Shown: positions 1 to 10,873, counted from the first letter of the stretch. The stretch is 23,373 bases of DNA from Amphimedon queenslandica (GCF_000090795.2 NW_003546442.1:139351-162723); one strand, 5' to 3'. Notes: generated by a model from the sequence alone, not told the origin. Numbers and translations are program-made.

Positions 1-2177
1 TGGTCTGGTAAGTAGGTAAATTATGCATAATATTAATTTCAATTCCTGTACTATTTTTTAGACTTCGGGTGAGTATCTTTCAAACTACACTGATCTACTT
101 ACAAATGAGCCTATGTATGAAAACCTGACAGCACTAGCAATTTCAGGAGTTGCATTTGATGGAGTGTGGACTATAGCTATTGCACTAGACATAGCATCAA
201 AAAAGATATTATCACGTAATGAAAGTGGATGTGAAAATGTACCAGGAGATATAGTACCATTGGAACAGTTTAACTATACTAACATGAAACTAGGCTGTAT
301 TCTGAGACAAAGCTTTAGTGAAGTTAACTTCCTTGGAGTAACTGTAAGATTATACTTCAACAATAAATTGTATCGCATATGCCATATGTTTCTCGGGTGT
401 AAAATTTTACAATTTGGCTGCTTTTTTGTATTCACAAATAAAAATTTCATGATTGTATTGTAATTACCACACTTGCTGTACAAACAGCACACTATTTTGT
501 AGATTTTAATTTTCCCAATTTTTCCAAAAAGAGAAAATCATGAAATTTAATTCCCTTGAAATATATAGCGTATACGGTATAAACTTATTGCTATAGGGTC
601 AAATAAAGTTCAATAGATATGGCAGTAGAAATGACAATGTTATATTATATCAACAATACAGAGTGATAAGTAAGCTATGGATAAATGCCATTTACAAATT
701 CTGTTGCCTTTAGATGGTGAAGTAGGTAGATATTTCATTGGCTATGTAACTTTTGAGACACCATGGAAAGAAGGCTTTTTTGAATTTGCAACTGGAGAGT
801 CTATGGGTACTTTATGGAGTGGTATGTATACAGTATGTTGCATAATTATTTCATCATTTTAATGAAGATGGAGTGCTTCCTTATGATGGATTTCCAGTAA
901 TTGGAATTACAACTAATAGTATTGCACTAGTTGTTATATATGATATAGTTGCTGGAATTGGTATAATTTTTGCTATTGTTTGCTTCATTTTCAATATCAT
1001 CTTCAGGAAAAAGAGGTAGATAGTGTTGTATGAAACTTTTTCATCATTGTGTGTCGCTCATTATAGAATAGTAAAATTAACCAGTCCTAATTTGAATCAC
1101 ATCATAATATTGGGCTCAGTGTTACTGTACATAAGTGTCATCTTTTATTCTATTTCTTCAATGAATAAAACAATACAATCAACATTCTGTAATGTAAGCG
1201 ACATCATCCAATATTGGTGACATGTGGTAATGACAAATTTTTATGTAATAATACTAATTTTAGATACGTGTGTGGCTGTTTTCTTTGGGTTATAATCTCT
1301 GCTTTGGTGTGATATTATCAAAAACATGGAGAGTATACTATATCTTTAACAATCCAAAACCAAAGAAGAAAGTATAGTATAGTAGTACTATAATGTATCT
1401 ACTAATTATGATCTGTTAATAGGGAGTGAAGGATTGGGTACTTTTATTCATAATATTACTCATTATTGCTATTGACATCATTATTATTCTTGTTGGATCT
1501 ACAGTTCCGCAATCAAGACTGACCAGTTTTGAGGTAGTGGATAGTGGAAATCCTCAAGAAATAAATGTAAAAAGTAGATCAATTGCTGCAACATTTGAAC
1601 ACATTACATTTATTTAGGAAGATGAGAAATTTCAGAACAATTTCATTTTGGTTTGCAATACCAGAGTTGGAACTCTTATTTGGCTAGGGATTTCATTTGG
1701 TTATAAAGGCATTCTTCAAGTACTGGCTATTTTCATGGCATTTCATACTCGCCATGTCAAAATAAAAATCCTCAATGAATCTAAGGAGACAGCTGCATTC
1801 ATTTACATAAACAGTATTATACTTGTATTACTGATAGTGACCGAGTTCACTCTTTCCATTTATCACAATACCTATGCAGCATTGTTTGGATTAGGATTGC
1901 TTATCGAAGCATCACTGTTTCTTGGACTCATCTTTATCCCTAAAGCAAGTGCATTAAATACATTTTAATTGACAATAAGTTAATTATTTTTTAGATGGTG
2001 TATTTGTATCTTGATCCTAAAGGAGAGAAGATTTTTGCTCAATCAGGAGCTAAATCTGGCTCCCATGTTAATGCAATAGCAAATGATAACACAATTGACA
2101 ATTCATCTGAAGAAACTATTACAAATTTACAAAAGAGAGTAAAGGAATTGAAGCAGAAATTGAAAGAATTATCTTAA
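1..2177 (+). CDS. GABA-B-like class C GPCR, copy A, 3' part (5' end outside window)
   Basis: Partial receptor gene. Exons: 1-7, 62-343, 597-669, 714-821, 868-1015, 1067-1193, 1264-1371, 1423-1566, 1618-1944, 1995-2177 (TAA). These match exon 6 (last 7 nt) to exon 15 of the complete neighbour B in length and phase. The first long exon is the second lobe of the Venus-flytrap domain (FDGVWTIAIALD, LEQFNYTN). Exons 868-1944 hold seven hydrophobic helices, including SPNLNHIIILGSVLLY (TM2), LSKTWRVYYIF (end of TM3) and SFGYKGILQVLAIF (TM5). A Cys before TM3 (TFCN) and one in loop 2 (LVCNTRVG) can form the class C disulfide. The tail ends in a Lys/Leu-rich coiled-coil-like stretch (KRVKELKQKLKELS). 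The last intron (1945-1994) begins GC, not GT. No stop or frameshift is seen. Downstream exons resemble B most; the 62-343 exon is closer to F. Ligand and G protein are unknown. Confidence 0.9.
344..596. repeat. Enlarged intron of copy A with degenerate inverted repeat (MITE-like)
   Basis: This intron is 253 nt, against about 40-60 nt at the same place in B, C and D. Two imperfect inverted arms lie near 370-408 and 541-580, with about 28 of 39 positions matching by eye. A second, perfect 13-bp inverted pair is AAATTTCATGATT at 442-454 and its complement at 536-548. The extra length and symmetry suggest an old miniature inverted-repeat transposon. No target-site duplication was identified, so the assignment is tentative. 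Confidence 0.35.
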
Positions 2178-2205
2178 AGCACTAGAAAATGGGATGGAGA
2201 AGTAG

Positions 2206-2211
2206 AATAAA
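2206..2211 (+). promoter_or_regulatory. Probable polyadenylation signal of copy A
   Basis: AATAAA lies 29 nt after the stop codon of copy A, a plausible place in such a compact genome. No equally clear AATAAA was found directly after B, C or D, so the call rests on the hexamer and its position only. Confidence 0.45.
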
Positions 2212-2297
2212 ATTAATGTTATCATAGATAAGATTATCAAATTTACACAAAATTATTTTTATTCAAAAAAAAATAATCATCGTACCGTTCTCAATAC

Positions 2298-3022
2298 CAT
2301 AGATATTATAGACTACGTAACCGGGATTGGAAACTGATGACGTCACGTGTACAGACTGTGTGATTATTAATGCATGAAATTGCATGAATTTGCATCAAAA
2401 TGGTGAAAATTATGAAGAATTGTTATGTTTGATGAGCCGTATTAATAATATACTGTGATGTAGCTGGTTCTAAGTAGCTTAATCGCATAAAGAAAATACC
2501 AGAGATCACGATGGTACCTTTCTCTTCGTGTCTCTATGCTTAGTTCGCTCGGGAGAGGTACAACAGATCGGCCACTTTTTGGCGTTATTTTGGTGGATTT
2601 CTGCTCTCAGTAATATGGCAGGCAGAACTAACCAGTCTATTCTCATGTAGCATGGCCTTGTGCATAGTTTTAATCATAAAATGAAACTGGGGTAGCTAAA
2701 GCTTGTTTGCAGGAGGGAGAATAAGACATTATCTCTTGTCACGGGGAGCGCACTTGCTTTAAACACCTGTTTTTACACAGCTAACACATTTTATTTTTGT
2801 ATCAAAGAAAAATATAAACATGTGCGTATATTATAAGAGCCCAAGTACAGGTGAAATAGCTTGCGGGACTTCACTAGAGACCATTCTTTCCAGCCATGTC
2901 AGGCATTTTCGTCCGCCTCTCACTGTCGATGTCACAGAGACTGTACCTGAATAGTTACATTGATTTGAATGGGATCACGTGATCTGTTTCCAATCCCGGT
3001 TACGTAGTCTATAATATCTATG
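2298..3022. mobile_element. 725-bp non-autonomous DNA transposon (MITE-like) with 37-bp TIRs and 7-bp TSD
   Basis: The terminal inverted repeats at 2298-2334 and 2986-3022 are perfect reverse complements over 37 bp, starting CATAGATATTATAG. The element is flanked on both sides by the direct repeat TCAATAC (2291-2297 and 3023-3029), as expected for a target-site duplication. The interior has no convincing open frame, so it would need a transposase from elsewhere. Perfect arms suggest a fairly recent insertion. The 7-bp duplication does not fit TA- or TTAA-inserting families; a superfamily cannot be assigned from this alone. It fills most of the spacer between A and B and ends 118 bp before the ATG of B, so it may supply or disturb promoter sequence. 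Confidence 0.85.
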
Positions 3023-3140
3023 TCAATACGCACCTGCATTAGTGTCGCGTAGCCAGCATAAACAATTAAATTAAATTTTAATAACCTGGCGCCGTGTATC
3101 TATGGTTTTTTACTTTAAAATAAACATCCCATTTCAAAAG

Positions 3141-6100
3141 ATGAGGTGTTTTCTTGTGTGGATATGGAGTACCTTGTGGCTATTGTGTCTAAGTGCTGTG
3201 GATGCTCAAAGGATTCCACTTCGCATGGGATACATAACTACCATCACTGGCCCGTTTATAGGTTCTGGAGGCATACCAGCAGTTGATTTGGCACTGAGAA
3301 TCATAAACGATAGAGATGATATTCTACAAAACTATACACTAAGCTATACTGATGTATTGGATTCAGTGGTACAATAATTATTGTCATCATCCACCTTTTA
3401 TGTGTCATTGTAGTGTGACCAAACGACATCACTTGATCGATTTTTTGAGCTGATTAATCGTAATACTACGTATGTATCATTATTGGGATGTGGATGCTCC
3501 CCAGCTACTATACCAGTGGCTGAAATTAGTCATTACTGGAACATACCACAAGTAATTTCTAGTTTTTAAATCCTAGGATATTCAATGCCACAATACATGT
3601 ACTTTTTATATATTATTTTTAGTTAGCTGCAATAGCTGCTGCTAGTGTTTTGAATGACCGAAGCAGATTTAGAAATTTTTTCCGAACACTAGTCTCATAT
3701 CGTTATGTTGGTGCATCAGTTGGAGTGCTAATAAAGCATTTCGGATGGAAACAAATGTCAATCATAACACAAGATGAAAGTCTATTCACAGGAGTAAGAT
3801 TATGTAGTTCATTTTTATGATTTGTTTCACTGATGTTCAGGTGACAAATAATCTTTACCGTTACTTGAGTGAACAAGGATTGATATTAGACAGATACTAT
3901 GTTACTTCAGGAGAAAGTCCTTCTCCTTATTTTGACCGGGTTAGCTACATGCATGTTCTAAATTAACTGTATTTGAACTCTAAATGGTATAGAATGAAGC
4001 AGGATACTATAAAATTATTCACATTAATGCATATCAGGATATTGGTTACCAAGTATTGTGTGAGGTATTATTTATTATCCATGCATGTATACTCAAATTC
4101 ACAGTGTCACATTTAAAGGCATATCAAAGGGGAATGACTGGTCCAGATTATGTGTGGATGGTTCCAATGTGGTATAATGATAACTGGTGGAGGTCAAGTA
4201 GTTACTCGTCCGCTAATTATCCCTCCTGTACTGATGAAGCTATGCTTGAGGTTGTAAGTGGAATAATAGGCTGGGTTCCTTATGGATATTCAACACTTCA
4301 AGACGAATCAATAGTTACTTTATCTGGCCTGGTAAGTACATGTATCTTTTAACTGGTATAATCAATGTACTTACTTGATTACTTTTAGACTTCACGTATG
4401 TACCTTGATAATTATACTGCTATACTTCAAGAGCCTGCTTATGAAAATATAACACAGTTAGGGTTTTCCGGAGTTGTTTTTGATGGAATGTGGGCAATAG
4501 CTATTGGATTAGACATAGCATCAAAGAAGATATTATCTGGTAATGACAGTGGGTGTGAGAATGTACCAGGAGATCTAGTACCATTGGAACAATTTAACTA
4601 CACCAACACAAAACTAGGCTGTATTTTTAAACAAAGTTTCAGTGAAGTTGACTTTCTTGGAATAACAGTAAATATAATTGTATAAAGCTATGAAATTATT
4701 TTAAGGAACAAATAGGGTCAAGTAAAATTTAATGAAAATGGAGCTAGAAGTGATAATGTTATATTATATCAACAGTACAGAGTGTTAAGTAAGCTAATTA
4801 TTATGCCATTTGTTAAGTTAAATCAATTGTCATAAGATGGTGCGCCAGCTAGATATTCTTTTGGCTATGTAAGTTTTGAGACAGAAAGAAGCTTTTTTGC
4901 ATTTGAAACAGGAGAATCAAGTAGTACTCTTTGGAGCGGTATGTATTAAAGCAAGTGCATGTTTTTATCATTAATTTTAATGAAGATGGAGTGCCTCCTT
5001 ATGATGGATTTCCAGTAACTGGAATCACAACTAATAGTATTGCACTAGTTGTTATATATGATGTTGTTGCTGGAATTGGTATAATTTTTGCTATTGTTTG
5101 CTTCACTTTCAATGTCATATTCCGGAAAAAGAGGTACATGTATGTTTGTATGAAGCTTTCTCATCATTGCGTGTCACTCATTATAGAATAGTAAAATTAA
5201 CCAGTCCTAATTTGAATCACATCATAATATTGGGCTCAGTGCTACTGTACATATGTGTCTTCTTTTATTCTTTTTCGTCAACAAATAAAACAATACAATC
5301 AACATTCTGTAATGTAAGTGACATCATCCAATGACATGCAGTACTGAAAAATTTTCACGCAAATACAATTATTGTAGATACGTGTGTGGTTGTTTTCTTT
5401 GGGTTATGATCTCTGCTTTGGTGTGATATTATCAAAAACATGGAGAATATATTATATCTTTCACAATCCAAAACCAAAGAAGAAAGTATAGTATAGTTAA
5501 AATAATGTACTAATTATGATCTGTTAATAGGGAGTGAAGGATTGGGTACTTTTATTCATTGTATTACTCATTATTTCTATTGATATCATTATCATTCTTG
5601 TTGGGTCTACAGTTCCACAATCAAGACTGACCAGTTTTGAGGTAGCAGAAAGTGGAAATTCTCAAGAAATAAACGTATGAAGTATAAAAATAATTGTTAG
5701 AACAATTGAACAGACTGCATTTATCCACATGTAGGATGAGGGCAAAGTACAAAACAATTTCATTTTGGTTTGCAATACCAGAGTTGGAACTCTTATTTGG
5801 CTAGGGCTTTCATTTGGTTATAAAGGTATACTTCAGGTACTGGCCATTTTCATGGCATTTCATACTCGCCGTGTCAAAGTAAAAATCCTCAATGAATCAA
5901 AGGAGACAGCTACATTCATTTACATAAACAGTATCATACTTGTATTACTGATAGTGACTGAGTTTATTCTTGCTACCCGTCACAATACCTATTCAGCACT
6001 ATTTGGATTAGGATTGATTATTGAAGCCTCACTGTTTCTTGGACTTATCTTTATCCCTAAGGCAAGTGCATTGAATACATTTTAATTGACATTAAGTTAA

Positions 6101-6293
6101 TTATTTTTAGATGGTGTATTTGTATCTTGATCCTAAAGGAGAGAAAATTTTTGCTCAATCAGCAGCTACATCTGGCTCCCATGTTAATGCCATAGCTAAT
6201 AATAGCACAATTGACAATTCATCTGAAGAAACTATTGCAAATTTACAAAAGAGAGTAAAGGAATTGAAGCAGAAATTGAAAGAATTGTCTTAA
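3141..6293 (+). CDS. GABA-B-like class C GPCR, copy B, complete (15 exons, 803 aa)
   Basis: Exons: 3141-3368, 3414-3551, 3623-3793, 3841-3939, 3993-4064, 4119-4331, 4389-4667, 4716-4788, 4837-4938, 4986-5133, 5187-5313, 5378-5485, 5531-5674, 5735-6061, 6111-6293. The ATG at 3141 gives a signal peptide (MRCFLVWIWSTLWLLCLSA) and aligns with starts in C and D. Residues about 24-458 form the Venus-flytrap domain (GYITTITG, SLLGCGCS, SHYWNIPQ, RFRNFFRT, MWYNDNWW, FDGMWAIA). TM1 is near 475-500, TM2 518-540, TM3 551-575, TM4 590-615, TM5 653-677, TM6 692-714, TM7 718-743. Residues 782-803 are heptad-like. A Cys just before TM3 and Cys647 can form the usual disulfide. Lack of a cysteine-rich linker favours the GABA-B group over glutamate or calcium-sensing receptors. 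Several N-x-T/S sites suit an extracellular domain. Intron 14 (6062-6110) is GC-AG. No defect was seen. It should act at the plasma membrane, probably as a dimer; the ligand is unknown. Confidence 0.92.
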
Positions 6294-6940
6294 AAGTGTT
6301 AGACTAGAAAATGGAAGAGATTTTAGGTTGAACACACTCTATTTAATCAAAATATTGTTGGAAAAAAATTATTGTTAAAATGTAACAAAATTAATATAAA
6401 CAAGCTGCCATCTAAAGACGTAATGAACCAGTAGGACCTGAAGAAATGAGTTAGAAGTTGATTATGTAATGCAAGTTGAGCTAATTATGTGTGCTTACTT
6501 AAACAACTGACTCCAGCATCTTCAAACATCATAACTGCTGTTTAAGTTATAGGGAAGAAAATAGTCTAAGTCTACTAATTGCTTGCATAAATGTTGGGAT
6601 TCTAATATGCTAGCAAAAGTTGCTTAGTGTAAAATTCATCAGTCTATGCCACCATGCCTAGTTGTGCCAGAATTATTAATGAACAACTGGGTCGTCTTAA
6701 TAGTATTTAAAATCATTTTATAGCAATTATTTTAAATAATTATGATAGATTTACTCTAATATCTACACAATAATTAAGTAAATCTAAAGGACAGTAAAGG
6801 TAATAATTCAGGCAGATTTTGCTATTTTATCACCGCTAGAAATCATCACGCGCGCGGGGACTAGACTAGCTATCTATGATTTGATTGGTCGATTTATTCT
6901 GTTTAGATTTAAAACTCTTTACGTCGGGTTGTGTTTAGCG
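6294..6940. other. B-C intergenic spacer
   Basis: This is 647 bp of A+T-rich DNA without a convincing gene. A GATTGG motif (reverse CCAAT box) lies near 6881-6886, about 55 bp before the ATG of C, and a short CGCGCGCG run lies near 6850. No clear TATA box, transposon end or polyadenylation hexamer was seen. Confidence 0.5.
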
Positions 6941-9900
6941 ATGAAGCTCTGTCTTCTTTTGAGCAGCTTTTGGATGCATATAATGTGCCTCAATACTGTA
7001 GTCTCTCAGAGGATACCACTCAACTTTGGATATATTACTACTCTCACTGGTTCCTTTATAGGGGATGGAGGCATACCAGTTGTTGATATGGCATTAAGAC
7101 TTATAAATGAGAGAAATGATGTTCTTCAAAATTATACACTTAACTATACAGATGTGTTGGATTCAGCAGTAAATTAATGTGCAATACAATCATTATTATT
7201 TCTAACTATTGTAGTGTGATCGTACAATGTCACTCAATCAATTCTTCGAGCTGATTAATCGCAATACGACATATATATCATTATTGGGTTGTGGATGTTC
7301 ACCAGCTACTATACCTGTGGCAGAGCTCAGTCATTACTGGAATATACCACAAGTTTGTACTATACAAAATGAATTGTATGTTTATATTCAGACATAAATA
7401 TTACACACACAAATAATATCTATAAAATAGATAAAAAATAAATGAAATTGGTAAGGCTATTTGCTTATGTAGTATCTATAATTCACTGCAAATATTTTGT
7501 TCTGTATAGCATGTTTTTGAGTGTAATAATTATTGCAAATGACCTGTACCCGGAGGTTCACACAATTAATTTTTGTGAATTTCCACTATTATGCTGTCTT
7601 GTCTCGTATTGAATTGACTTTTAAGGAATTTAATTTTGCAAATCTTAAAAAATTTGTAAAATTTGAGAAATTTGTTATCCTCAAAAAAACAGCTATACAG
7701 TATTCTATTTGTGCAATTATACCTTAATAGCTAATTATATTTAATGGTATTAATGCAATGATAAGTGTACATAATACCGCTTTAGTTTACCATAATGTGT
7801 CTCATACTTTGGCAGCTTTCTGTAGTATCTGCAGCTAATTCTTTGGACAACCGAATTAAGTTTAGGAATTTCTATCGAACTTCTGTTCCATTTCATGATG
7901 TTGGTGAATCATTGGGACAGTTAATGAGAGAATTTGGTTGGAGGCAGATGTCAATTATAACACAAGATGAGAGCCTATTCTCATTAGTAAGCTCTTATTT
8001 TTAAAGATGAATTCACTTGCCTTTAGGTCACTGAAAATATTAGCAATATTTTTAATAATGAAGGATGGACATTAGATAGATACGATGTAACATCAGGACA
8101 AAGTCCTCTTCCTTTCTTTGATAGAGTTGGTTACTTGTTACTTTACTCTATTACTTTACTTTAAATATTTAGAGTGAAACTGGTAGCTTTAGAATCTTTC
8201 ATATTAATGCATATCAAGATATGGCTTATCAGCTATTATGTGAAGTATATTTATTTATGCTTACAATGTTTTAAAATACTGTTTTAAAAGGCATATCATA
8301 GAGGTATGACTGGTTCTGACTATTTATGGATTATTCCAATGTGGTACAATGATAATTGGTGGATGTCAAGTAGTCCTACATCATCTACTAATCCTTCCTG
8401 TACTGATGCTATTATGATGGAAGTTATAACAGGAACCATAGGCTGGATTCCACGTAAATATTTGACGCTGAATGAATCTATTACAACATTTTCTGGTCTG
8501 GTAAGATTGAATTAAGGTAAAATAGAAAATATTAGTTGGCACTTTTCTAATTAGACACCAAATGCCTACCTTGGAAATTATACAGCTCTACTTCAAGAAT
8601 CTCGTTACAGGAATATAACAAAGTTTGGATTTTCTGGAGTTGTTTTTGATGGAGTTTGGGCAATAGCTATTGGATTAGATATAGCATCTAAGAAGATATC
8701 ATCTGGTAATGACAGTGGGTGTGAGAATGTACCAGGAGATCTAGTTCCATTGGAACAATTTAACTATGCCAACACAAAACTAGGCTGTATCTTTAAGAAG
8801 AGTTTTAACGAAATTGATTTTGTTGGAGTTACTGTAAGTTTTTAATAAGTATTGTATAATTTTTAAATTTTTCTATGTAGGGTCAAGTCAAGTTCAATGA
8901 ATTTGGTTCTAGAAATGATGAATTTATACAATATCAACAATATAGACTATCAAGTAGATGAGAGCATATAAATCTTTTTTAATTTTAATATTTTATAGAT
9001 TCAAGATTGACTAAAGTTCATTTTGGTTCTGTATATGTTGAAGGTCAAAGAAGTTCATTTGTTTTCAGTAGTGGAGAATCAAACAGTACACTTTGGAAAG
9101 GTAAATTTGTATTACAATGATCCAAATTTAATTTTTTTAATAATTAAGATGGAATACCCCCTTATGATGGAATTCCAGAAAGAGGACTGGACCAAAACAG
9201 TATTGCATTAATTGTCATATATGATATACTTGCTGGATTTGGCATAATATTTGCTGCTGTTTGTTTCATTTTCAATGTTGTCTTCAGAAATAAGAAGTAT
9301 GCCATGATGTGTTAGTAGTGCAATTTTTTAGAGTGTTCATTTATCACAGAATAGTAAAATTAACCAGTCCTAATTTGAACCACATCATAATACTGGGATC
9401 AGTGCTACTATATATATGTGTCTTCTTTTATACATTTCTTTCAACAGACAAGACAACAGAAGCAGTATTCTGTAATGTAAATTATAATTATCAAATAAAG
9501 TGTGTGAGTATCATAATATTTACAGGTACGTGTGTGGCTATTTTCCTTGGGATATTGTCTCTGCTTTGGTGTTATATTATCAAAAACATGGAGGGTTTAC
9601 CACATCTTTAACAATCCAAAGCCAACAAAGAAAGTATGTAGCCTGAAGATCAAATTGCAATAAAATTAATTATAATCCTTCAATAGGGTGTTAAGGATTG
9701 GTTTCTCTTCCTAATTGTATCTTTCATTATTGCTATTGATGTTTTTATCATTCTCATTGGTACTATAGTTCCACAATCAAGACTGACCAGTTTTGAAGTA
9801 GTAGATGGTGAAAATCCCCAAATTATAAATGTGAGGAAGTAGATAAAAATTATTACATGTATTACATTAATTCAGGATGATGGTAAACTACAAAACAACT

Positions 9901-10505
9901 TTGTGGTGGTTTGCAATACGAGAACTGAAACTCTTATCTGGGAGGGACTTTCGTTTGGTTATAAAGGTATACTTCAAGTATTAGCCATTTTCATGGCATT
10001 CCACACACGTGGTGTCAAAGTCAGAATCCTCAATGAATCAAAGGAGACTGCTGCAATCATATACATAAACAGTATTGTATTATTACTACTGACTGTGACT
10101 GAGTTTACTCTGGCAACTCGTCATAATACCTATTCTGCATTGTTTGGATTAGGATTACTCATTGAAGCATCACTGTTTCTTGGGCTCATCTTCATCCCTA
10201 AGGCAAGTGCAGTGGCACTTAAATAGCTGATCATTCTTCCCTATATATTCTGTAGATGATTCATTTGTATCTTGATCCACAAGGAGCAAAAATATTTACA
10301 CAAGCCAACACTTCTAACACTCATGTAAACACCATGATGACAACTAACAGCATTGATAATAAAGATTCACCTGAAGAAATTACAGCTAATTTACGACAGA
10401 GAGTAAAGGAATTGGAACAGGAAATCTCAATTAAGGTTATTGATTATAAAATCCAAATTTTAATTAATGCTTTATATGCAGATGAAAGATCTTAAAAAAT
10501 CTTAA
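6941..10505 (+). CDS. GABA-B-like class C GPCR, copy C, complete (16 exons, about 809 aa)
   Basis: Exons: 6941-7168, 7215-7352, 7816-7986, 8027-8125, 8173-8244, 8291-8500, 8555-8833, 8881-8953, 8999-9100, 9149-9296, 9350-9476, 9526-9633, 9687-9830, 9876-10202, 10256-10435, 10482-10505. The ATG at 6941 starts a hydrophobic signal peptide (MKLCLLLSSFWMHIMCL); an in-frame ATG at 6881 is less likely by comparison with the paralogues. Flytrap motifs (SLLGCGCSPATIPVAE, FRNFYRT, MWYNDNWW, FDGVWAIAIGLD) and seven TM helices are as in B. Intron 14 (10203-10255) is GC-AG. The tail coiled-coil stretch (LRQRVKELEQEI) is followed by a 46-nt intron and a tiny last exon adding MKDLKKS. Without that splice the frame runs to a stop at 10493-10495 and gives a different end. 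Intron 2 is enlarged to 463 nt by repeat-like DNA. No disabling change was found. Confidence 0.9.
7353..7815. repeat. Enlarged intron 2 of copy C with imperfect inverted repeat
   Basis: The intron is 463 nt, compared with 71 nt in B and 136 nt in D. An imperfect inverted repeat has its left arm near 7476-7535 and its right arm near 7665-7725; the core CTGTATAGC (7502-7510) pairs with GCTATACAG (7692-7700), and the outer TATAATT also pairs. This looks like a degraded miniature transposon of roughly 240 bp. An open frame at 7533-7727 lies inside it, is A+T-driven, and is not regarded as a gene. Confidence 0.45.
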
Positions 10506-10873
10506 ATAAGACTGCTTATTATGATCAGGAGACAAAGAAGTAGATCTATAGGAACTAATTTTAATTATAAATCTATAAAACAAATTATTTAGAATTTAGA
10601 ACTTAATATTAATTCATCAATCATTACCACACACACAGTCAAAACATGAGAAAAAAGACAACATTTCTGCATGTATATTATACATGTATTCACTCAAAAT
10701 TGGCAGCAGCATACAGATAATTGCTGCTCTAGACCATAGATACTACGTTTGTAGTATCTACCGGTATGTCTAGACTATACAGGATGCGCAAAATATTAAT
10801 TACATACGCAACCATGACGCAACAAAACCTGTAATGCTGGCGTGATAGATACTATGCTGGCATAGAGTGTGTG
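10506..10873. other. C-D intergenic spacer
   Basis: This is 368 bp of noncoding DNA. It contains the hairpin at 10728-10774 and otherwise A+T-rich sequence. The promoter of D must lie here, but no TATA or initiator motif is convincing. Confidence 0.5.
10728..10774. repeat. Short hairpin upstream of copy D
   Basis: TAGATACTAC (10737-10746) and GTAGTATCTA (10751-10760) form a perfect 10-bp stem around the loop GTTT. Outer TCTAGAC (10728-10734) pairs with GTCTAGA (10768-10774) across an asymmetric gap. It may be a tiny foldback remnant or a regulatory palindrome; nothing in the sequence decides which. It lies 100 bp before the ATG of D. Confidence 0.55.

Larger units (their letters stand above)
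2178..3140. other. A-B intergenic spacer
   Basis: After the stop of copy A come about 110 bp of A+T-rich sequence with the AATAAA hexamer, then the 725-bp inverted-repeat element, then about 110 bp (3030-3140) that must hold the core promoter and 5' leader of B unless these lie in the element. No TATA box stands out. An in-frame upstream ATG at 3102 exists but would put charged and polar residues before the signal peptide. Confidence 0.6.

Noticed and set aside
274..492. Minus-strand open frame of 72 codons
   Set aside because: It is antisense to exon 7 of copy A and its enlarged intron; no family resemblance, and the + strand reading is clearly the receptor.
3102..3140. Upstream in-frame ATG as start of copy B (and 6881 for C, 18677 for F)
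   Set aside because: The added residues are polar or basic and differ between copies, while the downstream ATGs align with each other and directly begin signal peptides.
3141..6293. Assignment to metabotropic glutamate or calcium-sensing receptors, or to a bacterial amino-acid-binding protein
   Set aside because: There is no cysteine-rich domain between flytrap and TM1, seven helices follow the binding domain, and motifs such as LSKTWRVYYIF, SFGYKG and the tail coiled coil fit the GABA-B group.
7533..7727. Open frame of 64 codons in intron 2 of copy C
   Set aside because: It lies inside an inverted-repeat region, is rich in Phe and Lys as expected for A+T-rich noncoding DNA, and has no counterpart in other copies.
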